From: Thiothrix sp.
GTDB taxonomy: Bacteria > Pseudomonadota > Gammaproteobacteria > Thiotrichales > Thiotrichaceae
DNA: 37,533 nt
Direction: 5' to 3'
Assembly: GCA_020442915.1 (NCBI GenBank)
Contig: JAGRJD010000008.1
Coordinates: 1 to 37,533 of the forward strand
Shown here: piece after piece, positions 1 to 7,885 of the stretch
Layout of the letters: each line of letters begins with the position of its first letter
Numbering within the stretch: position 1 is the first letter of the stretch
The notes under the pieces: generated by a model
Database searches by the model: none
Seen by the model: the letters and a program-made list of their open reading frames with translations, nothing else
What the model was told of the DNA's origin: nothing
Program-made: the position numbers and the translations under genes

Positions 1-23
1 CCCCGGCAGTGCCCTGCTGGCCA
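1..23. repeat. Left copy of 23-bp terminal direct repeat
   Basis: The first 23 bases are repeated exactly at 37511-37533. A perfect 23-base match at the two ends is not expected by chance and is the usual sign that a contig represents a closed circle, here of about 37,510 bp. The repeat lies inside crcB. Joining the ends through it puts the two parts of crcB in different frames, so the closure itself needs checking. Confidence 0.85.
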
Positions 24-97
24 TCGGCATTCACGTCTCTGGCTCGCTGCTGATGACCTTTGCCGGCCTCATGACCTGGGAATGGCTGCGGCACTGA
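2..97 (+). CDS. crcB: CrcB/FluC fluoride exporter, C-terminal part
   Basis: Thirty-one codons in frame 2 followed by TGA at 95-97. The peptide (ALLAIGIHVSGSLLMTF and on to WEWLRH) matches the last membrane helix of the small fluoride channel CrcB/FluC, which forms dual-topology dimers in the inner membrane and exports fluoride. The N-terminal 87 or so residues are at 37250-37510. Across the circle junction the upstream frame (CCC CGG at position 1) does not continue into this frame, and roughly nine residues expected between the SAE motif and this helix are missing. Either the gene carries a short frameshifting deletion or the contig was closed wrongly. Confidence 0.7.
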   Translation, partial: PGSALLAIGIHVSGSLLMTFAGLMTWEWLRH

Positions 98-399
98 CGG
101 ACCGGTAACAGTCCGCAGCATCCGTGCTCCGGAGGATTAATGCGGGACTTTTGATACCCGGAGCGGCATAATTCCGGGCGGATTCCCGTCCAGACCGACA
201 CGGGCATCCGCCCACCGAACAAACCAGCCCGCCGGACTTTTCATCAATTCCTTCCGGGTTGAAACTTCTCCCATCAGGGAGATTCACTGATCTGTGAGGG
301 GTTTAACCCCTTCCAAATTCGCCCCTCGGGGCGTGGATTAAAACAAACATGTCATCCTGATCCCTGCTTTACGGTCTGGCCAGCCTGCTGCTGCTGGGT
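98..399. other. Intergenic region with small palindromes, no gene seen
   Basis: No convincing coding region lies between crcB and the membrane-protein gene. A short inverted repeat sits just after the crcB stop (CGGAC at 98-102, GTCCG at 111-115) and has no T-run. Two further palindromes occur at 297-311 (AGGGGTT and AACCCCT arms) and 320-333 (CGCCCC and GGGGCG arms, loop TC). They lie in the likely 5' leader of the next gene and could be mRNA hairpins. The text ending GCGTGGATTAAAAC at 331-344 resembles the 3' end of a type I-C CRISPR repeat, but it is single. Confidence 0.5.
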
Positions 400-1638
400 A
401 TGGCCACCCTGCACATTCTGGCTACCCCTGCCCCGCTGATTCCGCTCTGGCTCAGTGGCCTGTGTGGCTGGATCGCCCTGCTGCTGCTGCTGCTCGCCCG
501 GCCCGACCAGTTCACCCAGTTTTTCTGGCTTGGCGGCTTTGGTCTGGTGTTTCTGCTGCTGGGAAGCTGGCGGGGCAGTCCGGTAGCGCTGGACAAGATA
601 CTGCTGCAGAATAACGGTCTGATGGTGATGCTGTATTGTGTCGGATTTCTGAGGCTGGTTGCTGTTTCTGCCGGGGCCGTTGAACAGTCCCTGCCCGTCG
701 GGCGGATGGCCTTCATCAAAACCCTGCTGGGTGTGCACATACTGGGGGCCGTCATCAATGTTTCCATCCTGATCCTGGTCTCCGAGCGCCTGAAAGCCCG
801 TGATGCCCTGGGGCGGCAAGCCGTTACCGCGATCGGACGTGCCTTTTCCATGGCGGCATTCTGGTCACCATTCTTTGCAGCCATGGCGGTAGCGCTGAGT
901 TATGCACCCGAAGCCCGGCCTGATGAACTCATGGGAACTGGTCTGGCACTCACCCTCACCGGCATGCTGGTGACACTTGCGGGAATGGGAGGGCGGGGAC
1001 TGCACCGGCTGGCCGATTTCCAGGGCTACCCCATGCAGGCAGGCAGTCTGTGGATTCCGCTGTCACTGGCCGCCAGTGTGGCTGTCACCCATCAGTGGCT
1101 GCCACAACTGCCCATCCTGCTGCTGGTCAGCACCCTGTCTTTGCTGCTGGTTACAGCATTCCTGTTTGCCACCCGACCCCGCACAGCGGTGACCCAGCTG
1201 CATGAGCACGTTCAGAACGGTGCCGCTCGCATGGCAAGGGAGCTGGGCCTGTTCATGGGAGCCGGTCTGCTGTCGGTCGGGGTTGAATCCCTGTTTGCCA
1301 GCTTTGCCGGGTTCCAGCCATTCTCCAGTGTGGGCTGGCCCCTGCTGAGCGGACTGCTGGCCGGTTCCATCCTGCTGTCCCTGCTGGGGGTGCATCCGGT
1401 GGTGAGCGTGGGAGTGATCGGTCCCTTTCTGGGATCACTACCGGCCAATCCCAGCCTGCTGGCCACCCTGTACCTGTGCATCTGGGCCCTGGGGGTGGTG
1501 GCCAGCCCGTTTTCCGGGCTCAATACCATCATGCGCAGCCAGTTCGATGTTGCTGCCCGCGATGTACTGCGCTGGAATATCGGCTACGTGCTCATCATGT
1601 GGGGGGTTGTGTCGGGGTTGTTCTACCTGCACACCTGA
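400..1638 (+). CDS. Polytopic inner-membrane protein, unknown function
   Basis: A 412-residue protein made almost entirely of hydrophobic segments; I count about ten to twelve possible membrane helices, with short charged loops such as SERLKARDALGRQ around residues 128-140. The overall look is that of a secondary transporter of the ion-transporter type, but I recognise no family signature and assign no substrate. The start is uncertain. ATG 400 has no ribosome site, and the frame is open back to 361 with a hydrophobic stretch (LLYGLASLLLLG) that looks like part of the protein. An ATG at 349 is in frame but is followed by TGA at 358-360. The gene may have an early nonsense mutation or use an unusual start. 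It is convergent with the dioxygenase gene, 22 bp away. Confidence 0.7.
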   Translation: MATLHILATPAPLIPLWLSGLCGWIALLLLLLARPDQFTQFFWLGGFGLVFLLLGSWRGSPVALDKILLQNNGLMVMLYCVGFLRLVAVSAGAVEQSLPVGRMAFIKTLLGVHILGAVINVSILILVSERLKARDALGRQAVTAIGRAFSMAAFWSPFFAAMAVALSYAPEARPDELMGTGLALTLTGMLVTLAGMGGRGLHRLADFQGYPMQAGSLWIPLSLAASVAVTHQWLPQLPILLLVSTLSLLLVTAFLFATRPRTAVTQLHEHVQNGAARMARELGLFMGAGLLSVGVESLFASFAGFQPFSSVGWPLLSGLLAGSILLSLLGVHPVVSVGVIGPFLGSLPANPSLLATLYLCIWALGVVASPFSGLNTIMRSQFDVAARDVLRWNIGYVLIMWGVVSGLFYLHT

Positions 1639-1660
1639 ACAGAATGCCGTTGAGCCGGGT

Positions 1661-2479
1661 TCATTGCCACAGAAAACCGGAGACACGCCGACCGATCACT
1701 TCATCATTGAACACCCGCTCAGCCCTCCGGTCGGGTCCGGCGGCCCCAAAACAGACATGCAGCGGCAGCAGGTGTTCTTCACGTGGATGGCAGTAGCGAG
1801 CCTGGGGTGCCTGTGCCCAGTCCAGCAGGCGTCGGGTGCGCTCACCCGCACTGAGCCCGTCAGCCATGCAGGTTTCGCCCAGCCAGTCGTCAAAGGCAAT
1901 GGCACGCTGCCTTGAGCCGGGATCGGTGGAACGGAAAGCCTGCATGTTGTGGAAGGACAGGCCCGAGCCGACGATCAGTACGTTCTGTTCCCGCAGATCG
2001 GCAATGGCCTGTCCCAAGGCGATGTGCCGGGCCGGATCCAGCCCTTCCAGCAGCGACAGCTGCACACAGGGAATCCGGGCCTGCGGGTACATCAGCATCA
2101 AGGGTACAAACAGGCCGTGATCATAACCCCGCTGCCCGTCCAGCCGTGCCGCGATGCCCTGCTGTTCCAGCCGGGTCCGGACAGCCTGTGCCAGGGCCGG
2201 ATCACCGGGTGCCGGATAGCGGAAGGTATAGGTTTCCGGCGGGAAACCGTAGTAGTCGAAATACAGGGGTGGCTGTGCGCCTGAAGTCAGGGTGGCTACC
2301 GGTGCTTCCCAGTGGGCGCTGATCACCAGTATGGCGGCAGGCTGGCCCAGACGCGGTGCAATGCTTCTGAGGAAACGGGTCAGGCTCGCGTGCTCCGGAT
2401 CATCCATGAGGGGCCGGGGACCGCCACCATGTGGCAGATACAATACCGGGGCACGTGCCGGGTCAGCTTGGGAAGGCAT
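1661..2479 (-). CDS. ygiD: YgiD-type extradiol (LigB-family) dioxygenase
   Basis: 272 residues, matching class III extradiol ring-cleavage dioxygenases of the LigB superfamily, best the 4,5-DOPA dioxygenase YgiD. Visible family features are LPHGGGP near the N-terminus, ISAHWEAP (metal-ligand histidine), the GYDHGLFVPL motif and VGSGLSFHNM. These enzymes use a divalent metal to open catechol rings in the cytoplasm; the physiological substrate of YgiD is not settled. I chose ATG 2479 because AGGAG stands nine bases upstream; the frame is open to 2512, but that would place the ribosome site inside the coding sequence. It lies 32 bp after the transaldolase stop, so the two genes are probably co-transcribed. 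Confidence 0.85.
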   Translation of the reverse strand: MPSQADPARAPVLYLPHGGGPRPLMDDPEHASLTRFLRSIAPRLGQPAAILVISAHWEAPVATLTSGAQPPLYFDYYGFPPETYTFRYPAPGDPALAQAVRTRLEQQGIAARLDGQRGYDHGLFVPLMLMYPQARIPCVQLSLLEGLDPARHIALGQAIADLREQNVLIVGSGLSFHNMQAFRSTDPGSRQRAIAFDDWLGETCMADGLSAGERTRRLLDWAQAPQARYCHPREEHLLPLHVCFGAAGPDRRAERVFNDEVIGRRVSGFLWQ

Positions 2480-2511
2480 GATGCATATCTCCTGATCGGT
2501 TGCAGCCTGCA

Positions 2512-3456
2512 CTATGGATTCAACAGGCCGTCAATCATGCGCAGCAGTTTCCGGTGGTCGGCATCGAAATTGCGGATGCCCTCTGCCAGCTTCTCGGTGG
2601 CCATGGCATCGCTGTTCATGGCCCAGCGGAAAGCCTGTTCAGTCATGCGTGGCGAATGGCGGTCTCCGGCCTGTGGAGGGGATAAACGGCGCGGCAATGG
2701 TGTCCTATCCGCCTCCAGTTCATTCAGCAGGGCCGGAGCTATTGTAAGGCGGTCACAGCCTGCCAGTGCCTTGATCTGGCCGGTATTGCGGAACGATGCG
2801 CCCATGACAATGGTTTTAATGCCATTGGCCTTGTAGTAATCATAAATCCTTTGCACCGACTGTACACCCGGATCGTCTTCCGGAGTAAACGAACGGCCTT
2901 CCTGTCTGGCGTACCAGTCAGTGATGCGTCCGACGAAAGGTGAAATCAGGAATACCCCGGCATCCGCACAGGCAATGGCCTGGGCCTGACTGAACAGCAG
3001 GGTCAGGTTGCAGTTGATGCCTTTCCCTTCCAGCATTTCCGCAGCCCGGATGCCCTCCCAGGTAGCGGCGAGCTTGATCAGAATCCGTTCGCGTCCCACC
3101 CCCCGCTCGGCATAACCATTGATCAGGGCCTGTGCCTTGCGTATTGAAGCCTCTGTGTCAAACGACAGGCAGGCATCGACTTCGGTTGAAACACGCCCCG
3201 GAACCAGTGCAGCCAGTTCAGTCCCGACCCCGAGTGTCAGGGCATCAGCAATCGCCTGGGCATCGCTTCCCTGCCGGCGTCCCTGCTTGATTTCGGTACT
3301 GACCAGGGACTCAAAGGCCGGACTTTGCAGGGCTTTCAGCAGAATGCTGGGATTGGTGGTGCAATCGACCGGTTTCAGGGCACGGATGGCTTCTACATCA
3401 CCGGTATCTGCAACCACCGTGGTCATTGCCCTCAGTTGTTCAAGTGTGCTGGCCAT
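2512..3456 (-). CDS. tal: Transaldolase
   Basis: 314 residues, close to the 317 of E. coli TalB. Transaldolase moves a dihydroxyacetone unit between sugar phosphates in the non-oxidative pentose phosphate pathway, in the cytoplasm. The Schiff-base lysine is Lys128 in [11 protein letters not shown], and the partner acids Asp17 (VADTGD) and Glu92 (STEVDA) are present. ATG 3456 is preceded by AGGAG at a nine-base distance; an upstream in-frame start at 3495 would leave this site inside the gene. It appears to be the first gene of a two-gene unit with the dioxygenase. A core sugar-phosphate enzyme is unusual plasmid cargo and may be a second copy. Confidence 0.95.
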   Translation of the reverse strand: MASTLEQLRAMTTVVADTGDVEAIRALKPVDCTTNPSILLKALQSPAFESLVSTEIKQGRRQGSDAQAIADALTLGVGTELAALVPGRVSTEVDACLSFDTEASIRKAQALINGYAERGVGRERILIKLAATWEGIRAAEMLEGKGINCNLTLLFSQAQAIACADAGVFLISPFVGRITDWYARQEGRSFTPEDDPGVQSVQRIYDYYKANGIKTIVMGASFRNTGQIKALAGCDRLTIAPALLNELEADRTPLPRRLSPPQAGDRHSPRMTEQAFRWAMNSDAMATEKLAEGIRNFDADHRKLLRMIDGLLNP

Positions 3457-3619
3457 TACCGGCTTCTCCTGTGGCGCTGGTGATGAATAAGGCAATCATC
3501 GGGGCGACGGTTTTTTGCTGAAAAACGGTCCCGATTGTAACGGATCGGGTATCCGGTTTCACGAACTACTGCCACAAATGCTGTTATCAGCGCTTTTCCG
3601 GTCAGGAGGTAAAAAAAGC

Positions 3620-3648
3620 TTTACATTAGAAAATTATAATATTATTAT
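3620..3648 (+). promoter_or_regulatory. Candidate sigma-70 promoter of the Gly/Tyr-rich protein gene
   Basis: TTTACA at 3620-3625 and TATTAT at 3643-3648 are separated by 17 bases and lie in a short A+T-rich patch about 55 bp before the ATG at 3703. This fits a strong sigma-70 promoter. The rest of 3457-3702 holds no gene; it also contains an inverted repeat with CCCGAT and ATCGGG arms at 3530-3549, on the transaldolase promoter side. Confidence 0.6.
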
Positions 3649-3702
3649 ATTCAAATACTGAAAGGTGACCACCTTAACCGACTGACTGCCAGGAGATTTA
3701 CC

Positions 3703-4170
3703 ATGAAAGTTCAAGCCCTCATTTTTTCCACCCTGATCACTTTTTCAGGGGCAGTCTCTGCCGAATTTTTCCCCGGTATGGATAATGGTGCCGCCAACGG
3801 CAACGGTTATGGTACCGGTAGCGCCTACACCAATGGCTATGGTCAGGGTTATGGCACCGGCGAGGGCGATGTGAATGGCTGGGGTCGCGGTAAAGGAAAT
3901 GCCGATGGCGAAGTTGAATTTCAGATCACCTTCAAGGGCAGGGGCAAATCCGACATGAACGGTGACTGGTACGGAGCCGGCAAAGGCAGTTCCAACAGCT
4001 ACCTGAGCGGACAGGGCAATGGCTGGGGCAACGGTTATGGCAACAGCTACGGTTATACCAATAGCGCCAATACGGGTTATGGCTACTACCCGCAGTTTGC
4101 CCCCCGGTTCATGCCGGCACCTCAGGTCGCCCCGACTCCGGCAACCAGTCCGGCTCCCGCAGCACGGTAA
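3703..4170 (+). CDS. Secreted Gly/Asn/Tyr-rich protein, sulfur-globule-protein-like
   Basis: 155 residues with a clear signal peptide (basic start MKVQ, hydrophobic core, cleavage likely after AVSA near residue 20). The mature protein is a low-complexity chain of NGYG, NGWG and GYGTG units, interrupted near residues 68-85 by one ordered stretch containing VEFQITFKGRGK, and ends in a Pro/Ala-rich tail. This pattern resembles the sulfur globule protein family that coats periplasmic sulfur inclusions in sulfur-oxidising bacteria; that link is by composition and arrangement only. There are no cysteines. It stands alone with its own promoter, an AGGAG site before the ATG and a good terminator at 4196-4228. 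It could also be another glycine-rich envelope protein. Confidence 0.7.
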   Translation: MKVQALIFSTLITFSGAVSAEFFPGMDNGAANGNGYGTGSAYTNGYGQGYGTGEGDVNGWGRGKGNADGEVEFQITFKGRGKSDMNGDWYGAGKGSSNSYLSGQGNGWGNGYGNSYGYTNSANTGYGYYPQFAPRFMPAPQVAPTPATSPAPAAR

Positions 4171-4195
4171 TTTCTGATCCTGTCGCTTCCTTGGC

Positions 4196-4228
4196 AAGGA
4201 TGTCGGCTTCCGGTCGGCATCCTTTTTT
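4196..4228 (+). terminator. Rho-independent terminator
   Basis: A stem with arms GGATGTCG (4198-4205) and CGGCATCC (4215-4222), one G-T wobble, is followed directly by six T at 4223-4228. It sits 26 bp after the stop of the Gly/Tyr-rich protein gene and before the convergent parB. Confidence 0.8.
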
Positions 4229-4271
4229 CGTCGGATTTTCGATCCTGGTCCGGGCTGTCGGGGATTACCGG

Positions 4272-5219
4272 TCAGTGGGCTGACATTTTTTCCAGCCGCA
4301 CCTGCCTGACCGGCACCCGCAATACCTGATCGGTATTGAACCTGACCCAGATATAGGCACTGTCCGGGTCCACCCGATCCGTGACCAGCAGTCCCGATTG
4401 CAGTTTCCCGTCCAGCTCCGCAACAACTTCCAGCCTGACCTGCGAGGGCCTGACCCTGCGCCATTCCGGTGCGGTGGCCGGACAGGCCTTTGCGGTGTTT
4501 TTTCTGCTGTTGTTTTCCGTCACCACCACCTGGGGTGCTGCTGTTCCGGGCGGCTTTTTTAGCGCATTCAGGGCCTCACGACTCCGGGCCCGGCTGACAC
4601 CGCTGTCAACGGCTTCAGCGCACAGTTGCAGGCCGGAACTGTTATCCAGCTCATGCAGCTGTCGCAGGTTGTTGAGGGTTTCAGGGTCACGGGTAATACC
4701 CTGTTGGTACAGGTCCATGACAACCGGTGGCAGCCTGAGCAGGCTCAGGTGGGAGGACACGAAAGAAACTGTCTTGCCGATACGCCGGGCAATGGCTTTC
4801 TGTTTCCAGCCGGCATCGATAAACCGCTGCAGGGCAGCCGCAATTTCCAGTGGCTTGAGGTCATCACGCTGGATGTTTTCCACCAGTTCTCCGGCAGTGG
4901 CATTCAGGGCATCGACTGCCGGATCACGCACGATGGCATCGATGGTTTCAAGGCTGGCCTCCCGGCAGGCATGCCAGCGCCGCTCCCCTTTCTGGATTTC
5001 GTGCAAACCGTCAGCTCCCGGAGGAGAAACGATGATGGGTTGGATCTGCCCGTCCTGCAGCAGCGAATCCGCCAGTTCGCGAATGTCCTCAAATGCCTTG
5101 CGTACCTGATCGGGTTTGGGCCGTACCGCATCCAATGGCAGTTTCACCACCGCAACACCCGGTGGTATTCGGGCCGCCTGGGCCAGACTGGCAAGATTTT
5201 TCAGGTTGCTGAGTACCAT
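4272..5219 (-). CDS. parB: ParB-family partition protein
   Basis: 315 residues. The N-terminal ParB/Spo0J nuclease-like domain contains GERRWHAC (the CTP-binding motif of ParB clamps) and ENIQRDDLKPLE, followed by a helix-turn-helix region (KAIARRIGKTVSFVSSHLSLL) for binding the centromere parS. The C-terminal third is variable and probably the dimer domain. With ParA it would pull plasmid copies apart before division. I set the start at ATG 5219, one base after the parA stop, rather than the longer frame to 5345, which would overlap parA by over 120 bp. No parS is identified; the leader at 6004-6150 is one place to look. Confidence 0.9.
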   Translation of the reverse strand: MVLSNLKNLASLAQAARIPPGVAVVKLPLDAVRPKPDQVRKAFEDIRELADSLLQDGQIQPIIVSPPGADGLHEIQKGERRWHACREASLETIDAIVRDPAVDALNATAGELVENIQRDDLKPLEIAAALQRFIDAGWKQKAIARRIGKTVSFVSSHLSLLRLPPVVMDLYQQGITRDPETLNNLRQLHELDNSSGLQLCAEAVDSGVSRARSREALNALKKPPGTAAPQVVVTENNSRKNTAKACPATAPEWRRVRPSQVRLEVVAELDGKLQSGLLVTDRVDPDSAYIWVRFNTDQVLRVPVRQVRLEKMSAH

Positions 5220-5220
5220 G

Positions 5221-6003
5221 TCAGGCTGCCCGCTCCAGGATTTCCCGCAATACGGCCCGGACTTCGCGTGCGGCATCCCCGGCAGCACCGGAGCGCAGTT
5301 TCCAGACCGGAATGCCGAGGTTGGTGGCGTTGTCCAGTGGCGCACGTGCGCTGATGACGTTGCGGAACATGAGTGCCGGGATTTCCTGATACAGCTGCTG
5401 CATGGCCTTTGCGTGCGTGATGGAGCGGTTGTTCATGTTGTTGATGATGATACCGAGAATTGCCAGTCCGGGGTTCAGGGTGTTCCGAACGGAAACAATG
5501 GTATTCAACAGGCCTTCCACGCCATCCACAGCGAAACCTGACAGCTGTACCGGGCAGACCACGTGGGTGGACATGGCCAGTGCAGCCACCAGTTTGCGTC
5601 CTAATGAAGGAGGACAATCCAGCAATACATAATCGTAACGGTCAAGCACCGGTTCGAGATTCCGGCCCGGGTTGACAGCCTGATCCAGGGGGATGGCTTC
5701 CATCTCGAATAGCTCAGGATCATTTTTGGGGGTATGGATCAGGTCCATGCCGTATGCACAGTGCATGATCTGGATGTTGTCCAGTCCGGGTTGGAACAGT
5801 TCGCTGGTTTTGGTTCCCTGATAAACCGGATCTGCTTGACTGCCTTTTGCTCTGGCAAGCCGGGACGAGGTGTTGCCCTGTCCATCCATGTCGATTACCA
5901 GTACCCGCTGTTTCCGGTCGTGCAGAAAAAAAGCCATCTGGATGCAGAGTGTGCTTTTCCCGACACCACCTTTTTGGTTGGCAAAACTGATGATTTTCGT
6001 CAT
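5221..6003 (-). CDS. parA: ParA-family partition ATPase
   Basis: 260 residues with a deviant Walker A box, KGGVGKST, starting at Lys11, so the signature lysine and the catalytic Lys16 are both present. VLVIDMDGQGNTS (Walker A') and VLLDCPPSLG (Walker B) follow. The short N-terminus has no DNA-binding extension, so autoregulation would have to come from ParB or from the partner complex. AAGGAG lies five bases before ATG 6003. It is the first gene of parA-parB and is transcribed away from rep, with the origin between them, the usual arrangement for plasmid partition loci. Confidence 0.95.
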   Translation of the reverse strand: MTKIISFANQKGGVGKSTLCIQMAFFLHDRKQRVLVIDMDGQGNTSSRLARAKGSQADPVYQGTKTSELFQPGLDNIQIMHCAYGMDLIHTPKNDPELFEMEAIPLDQAVNPGRNLEPVLDRYDYVLLDCPPSLGRKLVAALAMSTHVVCPVQLSGFAVDGVEGLLNTIVSVRNTLNPGLAILGIIINNMNNRSITHAKAMQQLYQEIPALMFRNVISARAPLDNATNLGIPVWKLRSGAAGDAAREVRAVLREILERAA

Positions 6004-6150
6004 GAGGCTCCTTCACGAGTGCACTGCAGTCAGTACACCCGATGCTATTGAACCAGTCTCCAGCGCGTCGCACAAGGAGTTTTTTTCAGCAGTTTGTCAG
6101 AGTAACAGGACCTGTCGGAAAAATACACACAACAACAACAACAGGCCCTT

Positions 6151-6220
6151 GTTGTAATATGTTTAAATATAGTTTAAATATGTTTAGCTTTTTTTTTTCT
6201 TTTTTTTTCATTGACTTGAA
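6151..6220. other. A+T-rich origin element (candidate unwinding region)
   Basis: Next to the iterons lies a strongly A+T-rich stretch that includes three short repeats built around GTTTAAATAT (6156-6187) and two T-runs of ten and nine (6188-6209) split by one C. In iteron plasmids the strand-opening site is typically such a stretch beside the Rep-binding repeats. A short CAACAA/TTGTTG inverted motif lies on its left edge (6131-6155). Confidence 0.6.
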
Positions 6221-6229
6221 CGCGGTTAG

Positions 6230-6331
6230 GACACCGTTTGTGTGCTGAAAAGACACCGTTTGTGTGCTGAAAAGACACCGTTTGTGTGCTGAAAAGACAC
6301 CGTTTGTGTGACAAAAGACACCGTTTGTGTG
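6230..6331 (+). repeat. Five-copy iteron array (replication origin)
   Basis: The 15-base core GACACCGTTTGTGTG occurs exactly five times, starting at 6230, 6252, 6274, 6296 and 6317. The first four are spaced 22 bp apart (about two helical turns) with the spacer CTGAAAA; the last is spaced 21 bp and has ACAAAA instead. This is the signature of a Rep-binding iteron origin. It lies 122 bp upstream of rep. Two diverged copies are found beyond the rep gene, near 7754 and 7892. Confidence 0.95.
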
Positions 6332-6357
6332 CAAGCCCTGCAAAAATATTCAAGTCT

Positions 6358-6387
6358 TTGATTTTTAATTAATGACACTGTTATTAT
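6358..6387 (+). promoter_or_regulatory. Candidate rep promoter
   Basis: TTGATT at 6358-6363 and TATTAT at 6382-6387 are 18 bases apart. The -10 lies inside the spacer of the 6371-6403 inverted repeat, so a protein bound there would block it. Confidence 0.5.
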
Positions 6388-6403
6388 GTCATGTAGTGTC
6401 ATT
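6371..6403. promoter_or_regulatory. Inverted repeat over the rep promoter (candidate Rep dimer operator)
   Basis: AATGACACT (6371-6379) and AGTGTCATT (6395-6403) are perfect nine-base inverted arms around a 15-base spacer. The arm text TGACAC resembles the left end of the iterons (AGACACC). In Rep_3 plasmids such as pPS10 and R6K, Rep dimers bind an inverted repeat of half-iterons to repress rep; this site fits that role in position and sequence. Confidence 0.7.
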
Positions 6404-6452
6404 TGAGAAATGATGCCGTATACTGCGGCCTCCGATCAGGAGGACAGGGTCC

Positions 6453-7727
6453 GTGACCGAGCTTGCCAGGGATGTCAAAAAACATGTTGCCGCGATCCGC
6501 ATTTCCAACGAGATCGGATTGATGCCGCGCAAGATGTGGAACATTCTGCTGCTGAATGCCTATGACAGTCTGCTGACACGCCAGCAGCACACCATTCATC
6601 TCGGGGTGTTGTCGGAAGCCATGGGCTACAACAGCCGTAATTATGTGCGGTTGCGGGAATCCCTGGAAAAACTTTCCACCACTGCCGTGACCTGGGATAT
6701 CGGGGGAAAGGCAGTGGAGGCCGGGCAGTGGAGCCGGCATTTTTCCATTTCATCACTGCTGTCCTGGGGCAAGGTTGAGGATGGGGTGTTGTATTACGGC
6801 TTTTCCCCCATCTTGGCGGAGCTGCTTTACAATCCGGAAATCTACCAGCGTATCAGCATCGCCCAGCAACGCCTGTTCCGGACGGCCTACGGGCTGGCAC
6901 TGTGGGAAAACTGCGTGCGTTACAGCAATACCGGTTCCACCGGTTTGCTGCCGGTTGAAGACTGGCGTCAGCTGCTGGGAGCAATGGCCAAAACTTATGA
7001 CGAATACCGGCGTTTTTCCCAGAAGGTACTGATGCCGGCCCTCAGGGAAGTGAATGCGGTTTCAAATATCGAGGTCAGACTCAAGGTCAGGCGTACCAAC
7101 CGGCGGGTCAGTCATCTGGGGTTTCTGGTCCGGCTCAAGGAAGCGGCTGCCGGGACCATCGTTTCTCCGGCAGTATTGGGCTCCATCGCTGAAAGTATGG
7201 AATTCCGGCAACTGCTTGAATACGGTATCACGGATGTTCAGGCCAAACTCTGGATCCAGGAGCATGGTTTTGAATATATCCGTGAGAAACTGGCCCTGGT
7301 GGAGGAAAAACGGCTTAACAACAGCATCAGCAACAGCGTTGCCGGATTTCTGGCAACGGCCGTCCGTAATGACTTCAAAAGTGAAAAGCTGACTCAGCAG
7401 GTGGCTGAGGCCGCTGCACGCAAAAAGCAGCAACAGGAGGGGCAGGAGCGCCAGTTGAAGACCCGACGTGAAGCGTTGATGCGCGAGTACGAGCAGCAGG
7501 CACGCAGGGCGTTTCTGGATGCGCTGGCCCCGGATGCCAGAAAACAGTTGTTGCAGGAGTTGCAGGAAGCCAAACGGGATGACCTGTTCCTGCGTGAAGA
7601 ACTGGCGAGGCTGGGGCTGGAGAGTCCGTTCATCGGGCATGAAATCCTGGTCCGGATTCCTGATTACAAAAAACGGCGTGATAAATACGTGCATAATTCA
7701 TTGAAAAAACTGGGCTTATTGGTTTGA
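6453..7727 (+). CDS. rep: Rep_3-family plasmid replication initiator
   Basis: 424 residues. The N-terminal two thirds has the arrangement of two winged-helix domains seen in Rep_3 initiators, including LMPRKMWNILLLNAYDSLL near residue 24 and RISIAQQRLFRTAYGLALWENC around residues 132-153. The last third (about 310-385) is rich in Gln, Arg, Lys and Glu and looks like a coiled coil. It would bind the iterons and recruit host replication proteins. Start is GTG 6453 with AGGAGG nine bases upstream. The family assignment rests on these motifs plus the adjacent iterons and parAB. A terminator follows at 7798-7830. Confidence 0.9.
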   Translation: MTELARDVKKHVAAIRISNEIGLMPRKMWNILLLNAYDSLLTRQQHTIHLGVLSEAMGYNSRNYVRLRESLEKLSTTAVTWDIGGKAVEAGQWSRHFSISSLLSWGKVEDGVLYYGFSPILAELLYNPEIYQRISIAQQRLFRTAYGLALWENCVRYSNTGSTGLLPVEDWRQLLGAMAKTYDEYRRFSQKVLMPALREVNAVSNIEVRLKVRRTNRRVSHLGFLVRLKEAAAGTIVSPAVLGSIAESMEFRQLLEYGITDVQAKLWIQEHGFEYIREKLALVEEKRLNNSISNSVAGFLATAVRNDFKSEKLTQQVAEAAARKKQQQEGQERQLKTRREALMREYEQQARRAFLDALAPDARKQLLQELQEAKRDDLFLREELARLGLESPFIGHEILVRIPDYKKRRDKYVHNSLKKLGLLV

Positions 7728-7753
7728 GAAGTACCTGTCGGGTATCTGGCAGG

Positions 7754-7773
7754 AAAAGCCCCGGTTTGTGTGC
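7754..7773 (+). repeat. Diverged iteron-like copy downstream of rep
   Basis: The stretch beginning AAAAGCCCCGGTTTGTGTGC matches the upstream iteron unit (AAAAGACACCGTTTGTGTGC) at 17 of 20 positions. It lies 26 bp after the rep stop and before the rep terminator. Confidence 0.6.
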
Positions 7774-7797
7774 AGTGCCTGCCGGAGTGGTTTTATG

Positions 7798-7830
7798 CTG
7801 TATTTTTATACGTAAAAGTGCAGGTTTTTT
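7798..7830 (+). terminator. Rho-independent terminator of rep
   Basis: An 11-bp stem (7798-7808 with 7813-7823, two G-T wobbles) closes on a TACG tetraloop and is followed after one G by six T at 7825-7830. It is 70 bp downstream of rep on the same strand. Confidence 0.7.
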
Positions 7831-7885
7831 CTTTGTTCCGGTTTGATGCCGGCTTTGGGTACCGTTCGGGGTGGCGATTCGGGGC

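Noticed and set aside
349..360. Selenocysteine or recoded TGA
   Set aside because: No selenocysteine insertion hairpin is apparent, and other genes in the window use TGA as stop.
6086..6343. Minus-strand frame with repeated HTNGVF units
   Set aside because: It is only the translation of the iterons and T-runs; it has no ribosome site and lies in the origin.
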